Of a stretch of 64,000 bases of DNA, positions 46,757 to 59,200 are shown piece after piece. The notes under the pieces were generated by a model. The model worked only from the letters and a program-made list of their open reading frames with translations, had not been told where the DNA came from and searched no databases. Each line of letters opens with the position of its first letter. The first letter of the stretch is position 1. Source of the stretch: Argyresthia goedartella (lineage: Eukaryota; Arthropoda; Insecta; Lepidoptera; Argyresthiidae); NCBI GenBank assembly GCA_949825045.1, contig OX463829.1, positions 22,042,715 to 22,106,714 on the forward strand, given 5' to 3'. A program made the position numbers and the translations under genes.

Positions 46757-46905
46757 TATCAGGGCGAAACATTGCGGTAGCTTCTTAGGTAAAGGGTAAA
46801 GGGGGTGAGCGAAGCGAAGCCCCCTTTATCCTTCGTGTTAGGTTGAACATGTGAGAACAACAAAATATACTTAAAACAATAACTTAAGTACACATAAAAA
46901 TATTT
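46757..46905 (+). repeat. GCGAAGCGAAGC module copy
   Basis: ATCAGGGCGAAACATTGCGG, TAGCTTCTTAGG, GGTAAAGGGGGTGAGCGAAG, CCCCCTTTATCCTTCGTGTT, AGGTTGAACATGTGAG. Downstream (46940-47060) is a TTGGTTAA/AACCAACTAAC-rich segment. The flanks differ from the 10424-10748 copy. Confidence 0.7.
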
Positions 46906-47281
46906 ATATTGTATATGTCTTGTTGCCTAGGAACGTATAGACAACTCGTTCAACATTACGTTCACTCACTTGGTTGACGGAATTTTAGTGACTTGGTTAA
47001 ACGTCGGCATTTAGTTAACGGTCTAGAGAGTTGGTTAAGTGTCTGATTTAACCAACTAACTGCGACATATACTTACATTTACCCGACCAGCTGCTTACAA
47101 GTTACTATGGGAGACCCAATTTTTTCCTTGTATTTAGGCGGCAACGTCTGTTCAATAACTCCTTTTGCTTTGTTTTCCATAAGTGTCTTAGACATAAGCA
47201 TTATTTCCTCTTCACTTGACCATATTAATTACCTATCGTAAAACAACAAGTTTTGTAAAGAAAACAACTAAATTAAAGTCA

Positions 47282-47345
47282 AAAACAAGTCAGTCAAAGT
47301 CAAAGTTCTTTATTACTGTAGATATTTACATATATCCGCCACTGT
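47282..47345 (-). repeat. Terminal part of the 1-298 repeat family
   Basis: CAAAGTCAAAGTTCTTTATT, ACTGTAGATATTTACATATA on the plus strand is the complement of the end of the 1-298 copy. Confidence 0.6.
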
Positions 47346-47710
47346 ATTTTTTTTCCGCATTTAATTTTTAGCTTAGGACCTACGCGATACTGCCGAGTCA
47401 CTCGTGGATTTTTGAATGTTTCTGTTAATAAAACTTGTTTTTATTATTATTATTTTTTTACTTTGCAACATTAAATGCAAAAAAAAACTAAATGTATTAA
47501 AATAACAAGTTTATTGCATTCCATATTGAGTCACCTCGTCTCTATCTGGCTGAATGGCTCAATTGTCTTAGGCTAGATGACGACACCACTTTATGCCCTA
47601 GTATAAAATGCGATTTTATGCAGCCTACATCCAGTGTCAATAAGGACTTTTCGAGCATGATAAGTGAAAATATCTATTTTTGTCATGTAGTTCCCATTGA
47701 CATATACATA

Positions 47711-49012
47711 GTCAGGTCATAAGTTCTGTCACATGTGCAATATGAAATAATTTAGACATGTTTATTATTTATGTAAACATTTATATAGCAAAATGAACTT
47801 AATAAAACATAGATTCTTATGGTAATAAAGTTTTTTCAAAATGACCCCCGCGATTTTGAATACAGGCCTTTATTCTGCGCGGCCAGTCGTCTATCGCAGC
47901 ACGAACGAGGTCCATGTCAATATCGGCGGCTGCCTTAATCAAGGATGCCTTGAGTGACTCCAAATCAGGATGAGGCTTTGAGCAGGCCTTTTCCTCCAAG
48001 TGTTGCCATATCTTGTAATCTAACGGACTCAAATCTGGACTGGAGGAGGGCCAGTCTTCGTGCCAGATGAAGTCGATTTCACGCGCCGCCAGCCAGTCTT
48101 GTGTGCTTTTCGCTCTATAAGCTGGCGCAGAATCTTGTTGGAATACCCAGTGCCTGTTATTAAACATGGTATGAGAAACAGGTTCCACAAGGTTCTTGAG
48201 GACTGTATTTTGATACACAACTGCATTCGTTTTTACGCCTTTCTCACAAAAATGTACCTCAGTTAAGCCCCAATAAGAGACTCCCAACCAAACCATGAGC
48301 GAGGATGGAAAATGACCTCGTTGGACACGCTGAATACGGTTGCTCGCTTCTTAACTGCTGTGTGCGTACACCTTATCATTTTGTTTGTTGTAGCTCTCTT
48401 CTACGGTGAAAATGTTTTCATCCGAAAAAAGAATTTCCCGATGCTTTTTTCCCGCGTACCGCTTCAACAAAGCGCGGCATCTCTTCAGTCTCAGGTCCAT
48501 TAAACGAGCGTCCAAACGATGTCCTGTTTTTCTTCGATATGCCCTAAGCCCTAAGTCTTCATTTAACACCCTTTTCACCGTGGTCCTGCTTAACCCCATC
48601 TGAAGGGCCAACAGTTTCTGCTTACGTATGGGATTTCTTTGAATTCGCGCCTTCACAGCTTTTATCACTGCTGGAGTCCTAACAGAGCGAGGGCGACCAC
48701 TTCTTGACCTGTCATCTACACTAGAGTCTTCATTGTATCGTTTTATGGTACGATAAACGAATCTTTTGGTTATATTCAAATTTTTCAGTAAGTCGAAAAT
48801 CTGAATTGGCGCGTAACCGCAACGATGCAACGCAATGACTGCGACACGGTCTTCTTTAAGTGTCCACTCCATATTTAAAAATGAGGAAAAGTCTAAAAAG
48901 TACACATTTTTATTTTTATGAAAAATTAGAAATTCGAATTCAATAAACTTTTTTGTGGCCAGCGTTCTAAATTCAAAAGTTTTTATTGTGTGACAGAACT
49001 TATGACCTGACT
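47711..49012 (-). mobile_element. Mori-type mariner (DD37D), copy 2, inverted
   Basis: Same TIRs as copy 1. The left side is flanked by TA (47709-47710) in ATACATA. The right end (GACCTGAC at 49012) is not followed by TA but by TGCCTGACTG, a partial repeat of the terminal bases, so the right junction has been altered after insertion. 1302 bp. Confidence 0.93.
47817..48872 (-). pseudogene. Mori-type mariner transposase, one nonsense codon (copy 2)
   Basis: The minus strand opens at ATG 48872 (MEWTLKEDRVAVIALHR) and reads to 47817 with a single interruption, TAA at 48353-48351, where copy 1 has GAA (Glu) in AHSSEEAS. The Trp codon that is TGA in copy 1 is intact here (STQDWLAAR). Other differences are few: DENIF instead of DEKFF next to the first catalytic Asp, EKGVKT instead of EKVVKT, and AYRAKS instead of AHRAKS after the second Asp. 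The C-terminus runs six residues further (to KTLLP). Neither copy makes full-length enzyme. Confidence 0.93.
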
Positions 49013-50500
49013 GCCTGACTGTGTATAGTTGTCAAACCCACAGTTTGAAGGAAAATATTTCTTCATAACATATATATTTTCGTGATTTTGGAAGGGCCTC
49101 CTTTAGGAGGAATAGCACTTTAAAGATGGGCATTTGACAATACACTTCGCCTTAATTCATTTGTCAGGTGAGTTGGTAGAGGCTCATTCGTGAGAATGAA
49201 ATTCGTGTTTCATCTAGGAATTTTGTGTTTAATGTTTGCTTACATATATGTAGCTTTATATTTTGCATAATATATTTGTATCTTCCAGACGTAAGTCCTA
49301 CTGACCAAATAGCCTCTACAAAAATATAATTTTAAAAGAAAATATTTTTTGACATTTTTTTTCACGCAGGAGTCTCAACGTGTCTCAACGCAAGCCATTA
49401 CTTGACTTGGCACAATTGTCATGTCAACGGCTGAGTTGCCAAAGATAAAAATTTAATTTAATTTAGTGTTTGACTGACTCTAAAGCCAAGCTGCCGCTGC
49501 TGCTTAGAAAAAAATAATTAAACCGCCAGCACTACAATCACAGACTCAACACAGTCGCACTTAGCCGGTTTTTGTTTTGTTAAATCCTCTTTGGTCCTTA
49601 AGTTTTCTTGTATGATGGTACGAAACTATCTATTTTTGACTTCCTCCATCAGTACCTTCAAAAATTTATATTTTGTTGAGTGTCCGATTAAAATTTTCAA
49701 AATAGCACATCAACGTGAAAGGTTAAGAAATAAATTATGCCTTTATTTAAAGAGTACATTCGTATATGTATGTACATATAGGTAAATATTTAAAAATGTT
49801 CGTAATTCGTGGCGGAGTGCGCGGATACTATAGGTGACATCGCTTTTGTGTGTATTATATAATTTTGTAATTTTGTATATTTATATAATTTCGTACAGAC
49901 ACGCTTTTTATTTCATGTACTGCGTACAGTTTTCTTTAAAACTACAGCGCGTTTCGGGTCACTTTCGGGGGCGCGGGGAGGTAATGCACACCCCGGAGGG
50001 GGGGAGGCTACATAATTTTTAACTTCTGTCTACAACCTAACCTAAATGAAAAAGTGCTGCATAAATATTTCCAAAACTACACTACATTATTGAGAGGGCC
50101 ATTCGCTCACACGCTAAGAAACTATGCGGTATCTGCATAAAATTATCTACATATACCTGCCCATACAAAATGTGGCGACTTGTGAAAAGTAGACTTCAAT
50201 AAGATTCTACATGTAGTAGGTATCCGTTGCTGGAACTACCTACGTTTTGTAGTAGTATTGCCATGTATTACGTAGTGCTGCCACCACCTAACCGATGATC
50301 CGATGCGATTGGCACAGGACCGTGCGGATTAGCCTTAAGAAGAGGCCTGTGCCGAGCAGTGGGTTGATGTGGGCTGTGTATGATGATGATGTAAAGTGAC
50401 GTTCAGCGAGGTCTTATTCTTGCTTACAATGGCAGCTATAAGAAAAGCTGGCCCACTGTAAGAAAAACCATCCTCCATTACTAGGTTACCTTTATGGATT
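49013..50500. other. No gene; repeat arm and unassigned DNA
   Basis: 49590-50010 is a single copy of the arm of the 43495-44815 palindrome (CTTGTATGATGGTACGAAAC, TTATGCCTTTATTTAAAGAG, TTTCGGGTCACTTTCGGGGG). The rest has no recognisable content. Confidence 0.5.
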
Positions 50501-50526
50501 CCCCCCCCCCCCCCACCCCACCCCAC
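50501..50526. repeat. Poly-C tract followed by (CCCCA)n
   Basis: Fourteen consecutive C, then ACCCCACCCCACC. The minus strand is G-run DNA with quadruplex potential. It lies about 400 bp upstream of the gene B start codon. Confidence 0.85.
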
Positions 50527-50919
50527 CTACCAAACACGAGATGTATTGCACAACGATATTTTAAAACTTCCATCCAACAGACCCGTCATGTCCGAAATAA
50601 CCTGATAAAAATAAAATATCCACGTCTTGCTTCGTCGAACAGCAGCATTAGCAATCGTGAAACTATACGTAGGGAAAACTAGGTAAGTAAGTATAGCTTT
50701 GTACCGACCGCTGACGACGAATCACGTCTGGGGCTGACGAGCGCGCTATTTCTGGAGTCGCTTGGCTCGAAGCTCATACAGGCACAGCGCACGCGCACAT
50801 ATTCCGCCCAACACTCGACAACTCTTTGTCTCGCGAACGAAATACGTTTGTTTTATAATCAAATCGAGCATCCCAATTGCGCGGAATGAAATAAGTGTCT
50901 TTATAAAAGTATATCCAAA

Positions 50920-53900
50920 ATGGGAAGCACACTCAGTACTGCTCCGTCCGGAACCAGCGACGCAACAGAGGAAGTGTTTAGTGGCAGTGGAACAATGAAT
51001 GAAACCAGTGCCTCGTGTGATAACGACGCTCTTGATGAATACCATGACGCTGGTACAAACGATGATGAACCACGCTCACAGGCAAGGGAAGAAGGCATGG
51101 CAGAGTTCAGGAAGCAATTGGACGTCAAAAGAGAACAACGGAAAGCGATTCTTGCTCGACATCGAACAGAAAAGGAAGCTTTGGAAAAGGCTTTATCAAT
51201 CGAAAGGAAATCTAATTTGGAGATGAGTGAAAACAATAAGTTACTGCGTGAGTTGCTCTTGCAAAACAATATTGAAATACCCAACCAACTCAAATCTAGC
51301 AAAGAAGATGCAGAAGTATTGAACGCCATTGCAGGCATAAGCGAAGAGGTGGAACACCTTAAAACTAATAACCGTAAACTCAGAATGGGATTGGCTGAAT
51401 CAAACAATGCTCTACAAGGAGCATATTCAGACATGGCAGAACTTACTGCTCAGAATGTGGAATTCATGAAAACAATCAATGCACTCAAAGAAGTAGTAAG
51501 AGTAAGCAAGACGATGATTGGACTCCGAGAAGAACAACTGACTCAGGTAAATATCATGAATCATAATGACGACCTCTGTAGCGCTGCGGTTGTGGCTCTG
51601 CCTACCATGCGAGAGATCCGGGTTCGATTCCCGGCTGCGATAAAAGAAAAAAACAGGTCTTGGATGTTTATTTGTGTGTGATATCGCTGTTTCTGGTTCC
51701 TACGACGCAGGGTATCCTAGTATGGAGTCAGAAGCAATGTATGTGCCAGTAAAAAAATAAAAAATATAGACAGAATAATATGTTGATCAAGACCAGAAGA
51801 TGCACATGTGATCTGAGGGAATCCCGCATTCGTATTGAAATAAAGTTAGTTGACATTAAATAAACAAAAGAAATGGGGTATAAGGGCAAAGAGACAACGA
51901 CCTAAGGGATCAACATTTTCCGGTCAGAGCCCGGCATACTTCAACACGAGCACGTCATCAGCGTGTATGTTTGGCACAATGTCATTTTGTCAATATGCCA
52001 AACTTTTAAATGAGCAATCCATCTAACCGTAATTTTAAAGTGCATTTCTATCAATTATCTTCCACAGTTGAAAAATAAACTCCATGAAATCGAGCAAACA
52101 TTAGCTGATCGAGAAGCTACTATGCTCTCTGCTGATCTTAGGCAAGAGTATGAGAGACAGCTGCAAAATATCCGCTCACTCCGGGCCCTCTATGAGGAGA
52201 GGGCTCGACTGGCAGAAGTAACGAGGCAAAGCATTCTTCGCGAGTTGGAAGAACAAAAAACTTTTACTCAGACAGAAGTCAACAAGTAAGTTAATACTGT
52301 GGATGTCTGATGAGATTAACTTTGCTTTGTGTGCTCCACGTGTATACCACTAGTATCCACGTTGCGGTCATAAGGGAGCTCCATCAATGTGAGCATTTGT
52401 ATGGTATGTCACAATCTAAGATTTGCTTTTAGATCTATTAAAATGCTTGCATTGTAAAAGTTACAGGCAACAATGCATACAATATTTGCGTCCCATAATG
52501 AATGTTTCTACTTTCAATTCTAGATCAAATGAACTAAACGGTAAAATAGAATCTCTTGAAGTACAAGTGGCTGAACTGAAGGAAGCAGTTGAAAACAAGA
52601 GAGATCAAATCAGCGCAAATAGAGAGGTAACACGTGGCTTGCAAGCTGAAATGTCTGCTGTTAACAAGGTATTCATATTCATATTCATAGTGTTAAATCC
52701 AGCTTTTTCTATGCTAAGTATACGACTTCTTTAAATTCTATTATTGTCTTTTTGAATGCAGCTTTTCTCCCAAGTTCTACTGGGATACAAAAATAAACAG
52801 GATCTTGACAAACTGGTTCATCGTTTGGAAGAGAATCATGGTTTGCTAACGCAAATGGCCGAACGTGAAAATGGTTGTGAGCCTTCTTCAGAATTGCCGA
52901 AACTTTTACTGGAGCTGGTGAGCCAAGTTGATGAATTTAATGAGAAACAAGATTCTACTATTCAAGAAGGCGCAAAAGCAGAAGAAAACGTCAGCGCGGA
53001 TAAGAAGGGAGATGAAATAGTTGAAGGTAGGTACGATTTTTCAAGTTATTTTTATACTTGCCTCATATAAGTTCAGACCAGTACTTCATTGATCTTGTTT
53101 TTTTTAGTTACAGAGCCACAGAATCCACCCACTAATACAACAGCAGAAGAAATAGTTGAAAATCTTCCGAGGGTTTGGAGAGTTCTTACAGAGTTACTCA
53201 GCCATCAGAATGCAGTAGATACAACTGACGTTGAAAAAATCACCACCTGCTATAAGTCTGTCGAAACTAAGTCAGGACCTGTTTTAGTTCCAAGCGTTAG
53301 TCAGACCTACATTCGATTAAAGGTAAGTTATCTAGAATAAACTTACACTTTATTTTGTATACCTGTAGTAGATATATAAATATCTAATGACTCCTGCAGG
53401 CCTGAGTCACGGTCACGTATAATAATCCTAAAAAAACTTCATGACCAGAGAAATGCAATAATAAAACCATTTGGTATGATGCCAACATTTTCTCAGGAAA
53501 GCAGTCTCCTTAAAATCAGGCCTTACACTTACGCTATCATGATATTTTGGCTGCTTTCAAAAGAATAACAAATGTCTTTTCACTTTTATTGCAGGACTTG
53601 ATCGTAGAGAAACTGGCTCTAATCAAAGAAGTAAGCAGAATGAAGCAACTCAACGCACATTTAGATAACCGTTTAAGTGAACAAGAAAAGAAATTAAGCC
53701 TTGTCACTACCGAGTTGAGTAAGACTTGGCATGTAGTGGGCAGGCTCCGAAGACACCACCACCAGCTACACACCCACGAAAAGATCCTAAAATACGAGTT
53801 GCAACAAAAAAGGAAACTTCTCAATGAGCTTAAGGAAGAACTGGAGTATTGCAGGGAGAAATGGGTACAAGCTCGAGAGAAGAACACGCAGTCAGAGAAA

Positions 53901-55403
53901 GACTGGAAGAAACTTCGGGCAGAGTTCTCAAGCAGGAAAAACAAACCAATACTCGACTCTTTCAATACTTCCGCTGAAAGTGGATACAGTGACGAAAGAG
54001 CGTCCGATGATTCTACCGATTCAAACGACGAAAGTGGCGACCAGCCTTCAGCCAGAATCAAAAGGAAGATGAAGAAATCTTTTGAAACTAATTTCGACCC
54101 AAGTACAGATGTCAATGTAGCAGAAAGAGAAGATCCTGTCAGTGATTTGTTAGACGTGGCTGATTTGCCTCTCGATATGCATGATGTTGACGAAAACAAA
54201 GAATCTTCTTCAATATCCGAATCTTGTAAAAGCGATGACCTATCAAAGAGTGGAAAGGCATGTGTGGAAACTGAAGATGAAGCTGGAGATATCGGAAATG
54301 AATCTTGTGTAGAGGAAAGTCTAGTTGTCGAGCATAATGATAATGGGATAGTATCGTCCAACAAAGTACCAAGAAAAAATGAAATTCCAGTTATTGATGC
54401 AGCAGCCATAATGGAGAGTATAAGGAAACAAAATGAAAGATTGGCTCTAAGAGACCAAAGACTGGACAGTTTAGAAAAGGGCAGTGATGCATTAGTTACG
54501 AAAGTTCAAGGAACAGTGAATCTTGGTGAACAATTAAACAGCACGTTGGATCATCTCCTTAATCGGCCTTCTACATCTCGAAGTGAAATCATTGATAACG
54601 ATAGTAGCAACGGTCAATCTCATACTGTTCTCAATAATGAAACAGCTACAGATAACAGCAATAAAGTCAATGAGAAAATAATAGATAAAAATGAGAGAGA
54701 AGGTCCTGTGCCACATTCATTTCATAGTTCCGACCAAACATCATCCAGTAAACTTGACGATGATGCACCCTCATCTTCCATAAATACAAAATGTATACCT
54801 GAAATAGACTTAAAAGCAGTTTTAGAGAGCATCCAACAGCAGAATGATCGCTTGGCCAAGAAAGAAGAAAGACTAAAGAAACTTGAAGATGGATGCAGTG
54901 AAGTTGTCAAGTCTTTCTCAAACACACTCAATATAGGTGAAGAGATTATAAAAAAAATGGACACTCTTCATACAGAAGTAAGTAATAATAATGCCAATAA
55001 TTCTTTAGAGAATGGCGGTCTCCTTACAGGGGAGAGCCTGGAAGGATGTGTTGGTAATACTGAAGATACTGTTGACGATATTCGTACAGGAGGCAGCAGT
55101 GAGGTTACGGCTAATGATGAAAACGGAGAAGAGGTTATTGTTCAGCCATCAACGTCTACCAACGAACACGAATCACGATTTGCGGCTAGAGACATTCGCC
55201 TGAAAAGGCTTGAGGAACAGACCAAATCTTTGGTTAAGAAAGTAAACAAGACGACGTCAAAGGGTATCAAGATTAACTACAAGTTAGAGGAACTGCATAA
55301 TATATACGGATCTGATAGTTCTAGAGCTGGTACACCGTCAGAAGGAATCGAAGACGCCACAGATGATGACGATGATGATGAGTCAAAGAAAAGCAATGAA
55401 TAG
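50920..55403 (+). CDS. Long coiled-coil protein with myristoylation-type N-terminus and triple C-terminal repeat (gene B)
   Basis: Six exons join in frame: 50920-51546, 52068-52285, 52524-52668, 52762-53026, 53108-53322 and 53595-55403, giving 1092 residues. All introns are GT-AG with matching phases (0, 2, 0, 1, 0). The start context is AAAATGG. The protein begins MGSTLST, with Gly2 and Ser6 as in N-myristoylation sites. Residues of about 55-310 and 495-620 are heptad-like coiled coil (EELEYCREKWVQAREKN). The C-terminal third is acidic, Ser-rich and disordered, but carries three related helices at about 759-810, 894-946 and 1014-1062: (I/V)xESI+xQNxRLAxRxxRLxxLE, followed by a V-K-rich segment, a T..(I/L)(G/K) turn and a final L-E/D-x-L helix. 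It ends in an Asp run and KKSNE. I do not recognise the family. A membrane-tethered cytoskeletal or trafficking adaptor is only a guess. AATAAA lies at 55944. Intron 1 holds a SINE. Confidence 0.85.
51567..51765 (+). repeat. Full-length SINE in gene B intron 1
   Basis: A tRNA-like head (GACGACCTCTGTAGCGCTGC, box B GGTTCGATTCC), A-rich linker, CAGGTCTTGGATGTTTATTT, CGCTGTTTCTGGTTCC, GGGTATCCTAGTATGGAGTC, AGAAGCAATGTATGTGCC and an A-rich end. Same orientation as the gene, 20 bp after the exon 1 donor; the reading frame runs on through the donor into the SINE head to a stop at 51681. Confidence 0.85.
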
Positions 55404-56245
55404 GTAGTAATTGTGAATTAACTTCATTCTACCTATACATAATGCAGTAACTTCGGCCCCTGTAACGAAAGCTAATTTGTGCCTCCGCCGATCCTAAATA
55501 GTATCAGAGCTATGTTTAACATTTCTGGAACTTCCTGTGGTGTTAACGTTCATTATATTCTGTTGTATTTTATTCTTATCTACGTAATTAGTGATTGAGC
55601 CAGTTTTATTTAAAACAATATTCTTTCTATATCAAAAGCAAGACATATATAATTTGTAAATTTATATTTCTTACCCCTCAAAATTTTAAAACTAACAGAC
55701 TTTCATAATTACAAATTACATCAGGTACTCTTAATGGTACAATTATTTGCTAAGAAACTCGCAACATAGATTTGAGAACATCAAAATACATAGTTTCTGA
55801 CATGACAAACATAAATCTTTCAAACCTACTACAGATGTAGTGAATAATCCTTTCCTATCGGCAAAACTCGGAACAACGATAACACCCGAATGGTGCCGAT
55901 GTGTCTATGAATTACTGTTTTATTAAATTACGTGTAGGTATCAAATAAATCGCATACTTTATTTATCAATGTCAAATGTATCAAAGTAGTAAGACAAAAA
56001 CGAACATTTCCGAGAAAATACGAAAGGAAAGGATTATTCACTACATCTTGTACATACATCTTATTAATAACATATCGAGATTATAATAAACATCCAAACA
56101 ACAATGAGAGTTATTAAAAAAACGTTTATCTATGAAAAGATAATATCAACATCTTGTAGTTCAACATATTGCCTAATTTCTCCAAATCGCACATTTCCAT
56201 TTTTGTTTAATAAAAGACTGGAACGTGCCTTTTGTTTTTTTTTTT
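55404..56245. other. Convergent 3' region between genes B and C
   Basis: Holds both 3' UTRs. AATAAA for gene B at 55944-55949. Poly-T near 56231-56245 directly follows the gene C stop on the minus strand. No further gene. Confidence 0.5.
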
Positions 56246-59200
56246 TCACTTGGCTTCACAGTAGGATTTGTTTCCGATCCCTTCGAAGCCACATCGTTTG
56301 TTGGCTCCGGGCGTTTCCTCCATGACGGCCACCACTGCGTGTTGGACTTTGTCTGCGAACTTGGCTGCTGGAGCGCTGTAGAGGCGGTACGCCCAGAGAG
56401 AGAGCAGGAACATCTCGACGATCATCAAGCAGTTGTGGATCACTGTTGGGGAATGAAGTTTAGTAGAAGAAGCTTCTTCAATCGATCCGGTATGGCTTTC
56501 GTGGGTTAGGAGATTTGTTGGAAGATCTCCAGAACTCAGGGTCAAAACATAGAAAGCGAGTTAGCACTAATCAACAATGCCGTTGTTTATAGAAATATTT
56601 GGAATATCAAAATTGACGTGACATTAGTGCTAACTGGCTGGCTGTTTTTCGGGTCTTAGAATCTACACAGTCAGTACAGTTGCGATGAAACCCCTTCTGA
56701 ATGTGAAGTTCTAGACAAAGAAATTACTACTACTTACGATTTATGAACGCCGATGGATGCATCACCATTAGACAAGGCATTCGGACCATGTCTGGCAGGG
56801 TCTTCACCAGCCCCCCTTGAAGCTTCACTGCCAGAAGGGCCAACTGAAATTACAAACCAAACATTTGTAGTTATTAAAAATTAGCTGAAGCCACCTAACT
56901 GAAGACCTTTTTGTCAGGTTTAGAGGACCTGGATTCGAAACCGTTAGGTCCAATAAGCTTTAGCCCACTTTCCATTTTTCCTTTTCGCAATTTACGACTT
57001 CAATTTTGGTTTACTCCGAAGAGTATCCATTGGTACAAATGTGACGTCATCAGCTTACTTCAACCTACACTATTTGCTGTAGTCCCTGCTATTTTGGTCC
57101 ACAGCTGCCCACTGACCACCGTCTGACCCAGTTGGCCAATGTGAACTGAGCATGATGATAGTCCAACAGTGACCCAACGTAGAAATGAGGCAACTTAAAA
57201 TTTGACTTCACGTCAACGTCACGCATAGTCAATTGAATTGAATTTGTGTCGGAAACCTATGGTGATTTCATTAGAAGCTATTATTACCTGCAAAGCCAGG
57301 AACTTGCCGCGAGGGTCGCCGCCTGCGGACTCGATTGCGCGCACGCACATAATCATCCCCCACACGCCGAACAGGATCGATGTCACTATGAAAACCTGGA
57401 TGTAGATGAAGCTGTCCAGGTACAGTTTCTGGGGAAGTGGAGACTTTGCATAAACATTGTGTTTCCACTCAGAGTCAGTCATCTCTACAGCCCACTCCTC
57501 TTCCGAACTCGGAATAAAGATACGTACAAACAACTGTTTGTAGATAATTTTATTGGGAAAATAATAAACACATCAACAAATAGAAAATCTTAGCCACATA
57601 AATATTCTTAAAGTTCCTTAATTTTGCCGCTGTGGTATTAGGAAGCCGGCGGACAGCCCCTCAGTGCCATTCGAGGTGAGCGCCAATGTTCGTTCGACAT
57701 ATCGATCTCTCCTGACGCGTGCCGGCGGGAAGCTAACCATGCGCCGCGCGGTAGGATTGGTGTGTGTGCGTCAGCGTATTGTTCTTTGGAGCCGCCGCCG
57801 CCGCCGCCGGCCGGAGTAACAAGGAGAGTATAGATGAATTTTCCAAAAAATATTTTCCTTGTTTTTTTTTTCCATTCACCTTTTTTCCCATGACTTATGT
57901 TTTCTCTACATTCACACTTAATGCTTGATTTAACTACATCCATACACGTCCATTATGCGTGACAGGGGGCTAGCCCATCACCGCAGCTAAGGAGATATAA
58001 AAGTCCACATACTGAACGTACTAATAACGAACTAACATGATACTATTACATAATATTAATCCGTTATTAGGCGAGCTTTATATTAAATAAATTAAGTAGG
58101 CTGCTGGCTGGCGATTTGAGCCCGCGATGCCTAACTTGTTGTATTTCTTTGTTCTGACCTGTCAAGCAAAATTGAGTAGTGAAAACTGGCTAAATGGGGG
58201 CGCATATTTGACGGCCTTTGTCACGTTGCGGTTCGAGGCTTTGCGTCCCGAGCGAGAAGTCCCGGTTTCGAACCCCGGCTGGGGAGTAAGAAAAAAATCC
58301 CCAGGTCTTGGATGTTTCTATTTGTGTCACGTCGCTGTTTCTGGTTCCCACGACGACACATGCTATCCTTGTGTGGGGCCAGAAGCATGTATGTGTGTGC
58401 CAATATAATAATTGTTTAAAAGTTCAGTAGTCTAGTCGCACTGAATAACCTAAAACTTCATAAAAACCACTTTTTAAATACTAGGGTTGTTACCAAAACA
58501 ATCTGAATGAATCGAAATTGAAAAAATAATGTCAAAATCTATCCAAATTTGGTGGACCTAATTCACAAATGTTTAAAGAGTGCATCAATTCATTTGATTG
58601 ATCAATGTTTTTTAGCTCATCCTCACTAACAGGCTAAGACTGACACCCGTCAAGCACCTTGTTATATTTTCTATACTGTAGAACCCACAGAGTAAGTATG
58701 AAATAGTTTCATTATCTGAGGTAGAACTTAAACTACATGAAGAGCTATCTAACCTCCCCTCGCCGCCCCCGTCCCTCTCTTGCGAGCTAAGACAGCGATA
58801 TAGCTGTTCAAAACTAAAGAGAAATTGGCTTGTGTTCGGTGAATACCGAAAATGATGAATACAACTTGATTATATTTTAATTTTCTTTGTGAAATTATGC
58901 AACTTGACAATATAAGTTGTGTTTCTCTTATTACATCATGAACGGTTTCGTTTTTTATACGAAACAAATAGATATACGTCGTTTACGTCCTAAAAATTTA
59001 TGTAATTAAATCGCATATATTTTTAAGTAGATAAATATTTTGAAAAAATGTTGCAAAAGGAACCTAGGTAAATACTATCTTAATACGGACAACATCATGT
59101 AAGGCGTTGAAACATTCTCGAATCGAAAATTATTCTGGTATTAAATTTGCATGGAAAATTGATTGTTCGCCGGCTTCTTAACTGGTTAGGTTATACTTTT

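Noticed and set aside
51567..51650. Possible tRNA gene
   Set aside because: Box B-like sequence is present, but the acceptor stem does not close and the SINE linker and tail follow. The same applies at 16405, 58190 and 3012 (minus).
53537..54409. 290-codon minus-strand open frame
   Set aside because: Antisense to gene B exon 6. Its Ser/Phe/Leu-rich make-up is what the complement of Glu/Lys/Asp codons gives.
57429..57533. Extra N-terminal coding part of the gene C exon (frame from 57533)
   Set aside because: A strong pyrimidine-rich acceptor (CTCCACTTCCCCAG) at 57429 keeps the frame and joins two membrane segments by a short loop, so the upstream stretch is better explained as intron.
57638..57943. 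Minus-strand frame with a poly-Gly run
   Set aside because: It translates a GCC microsatellite and a dispersed repeat within an intron of gene C.
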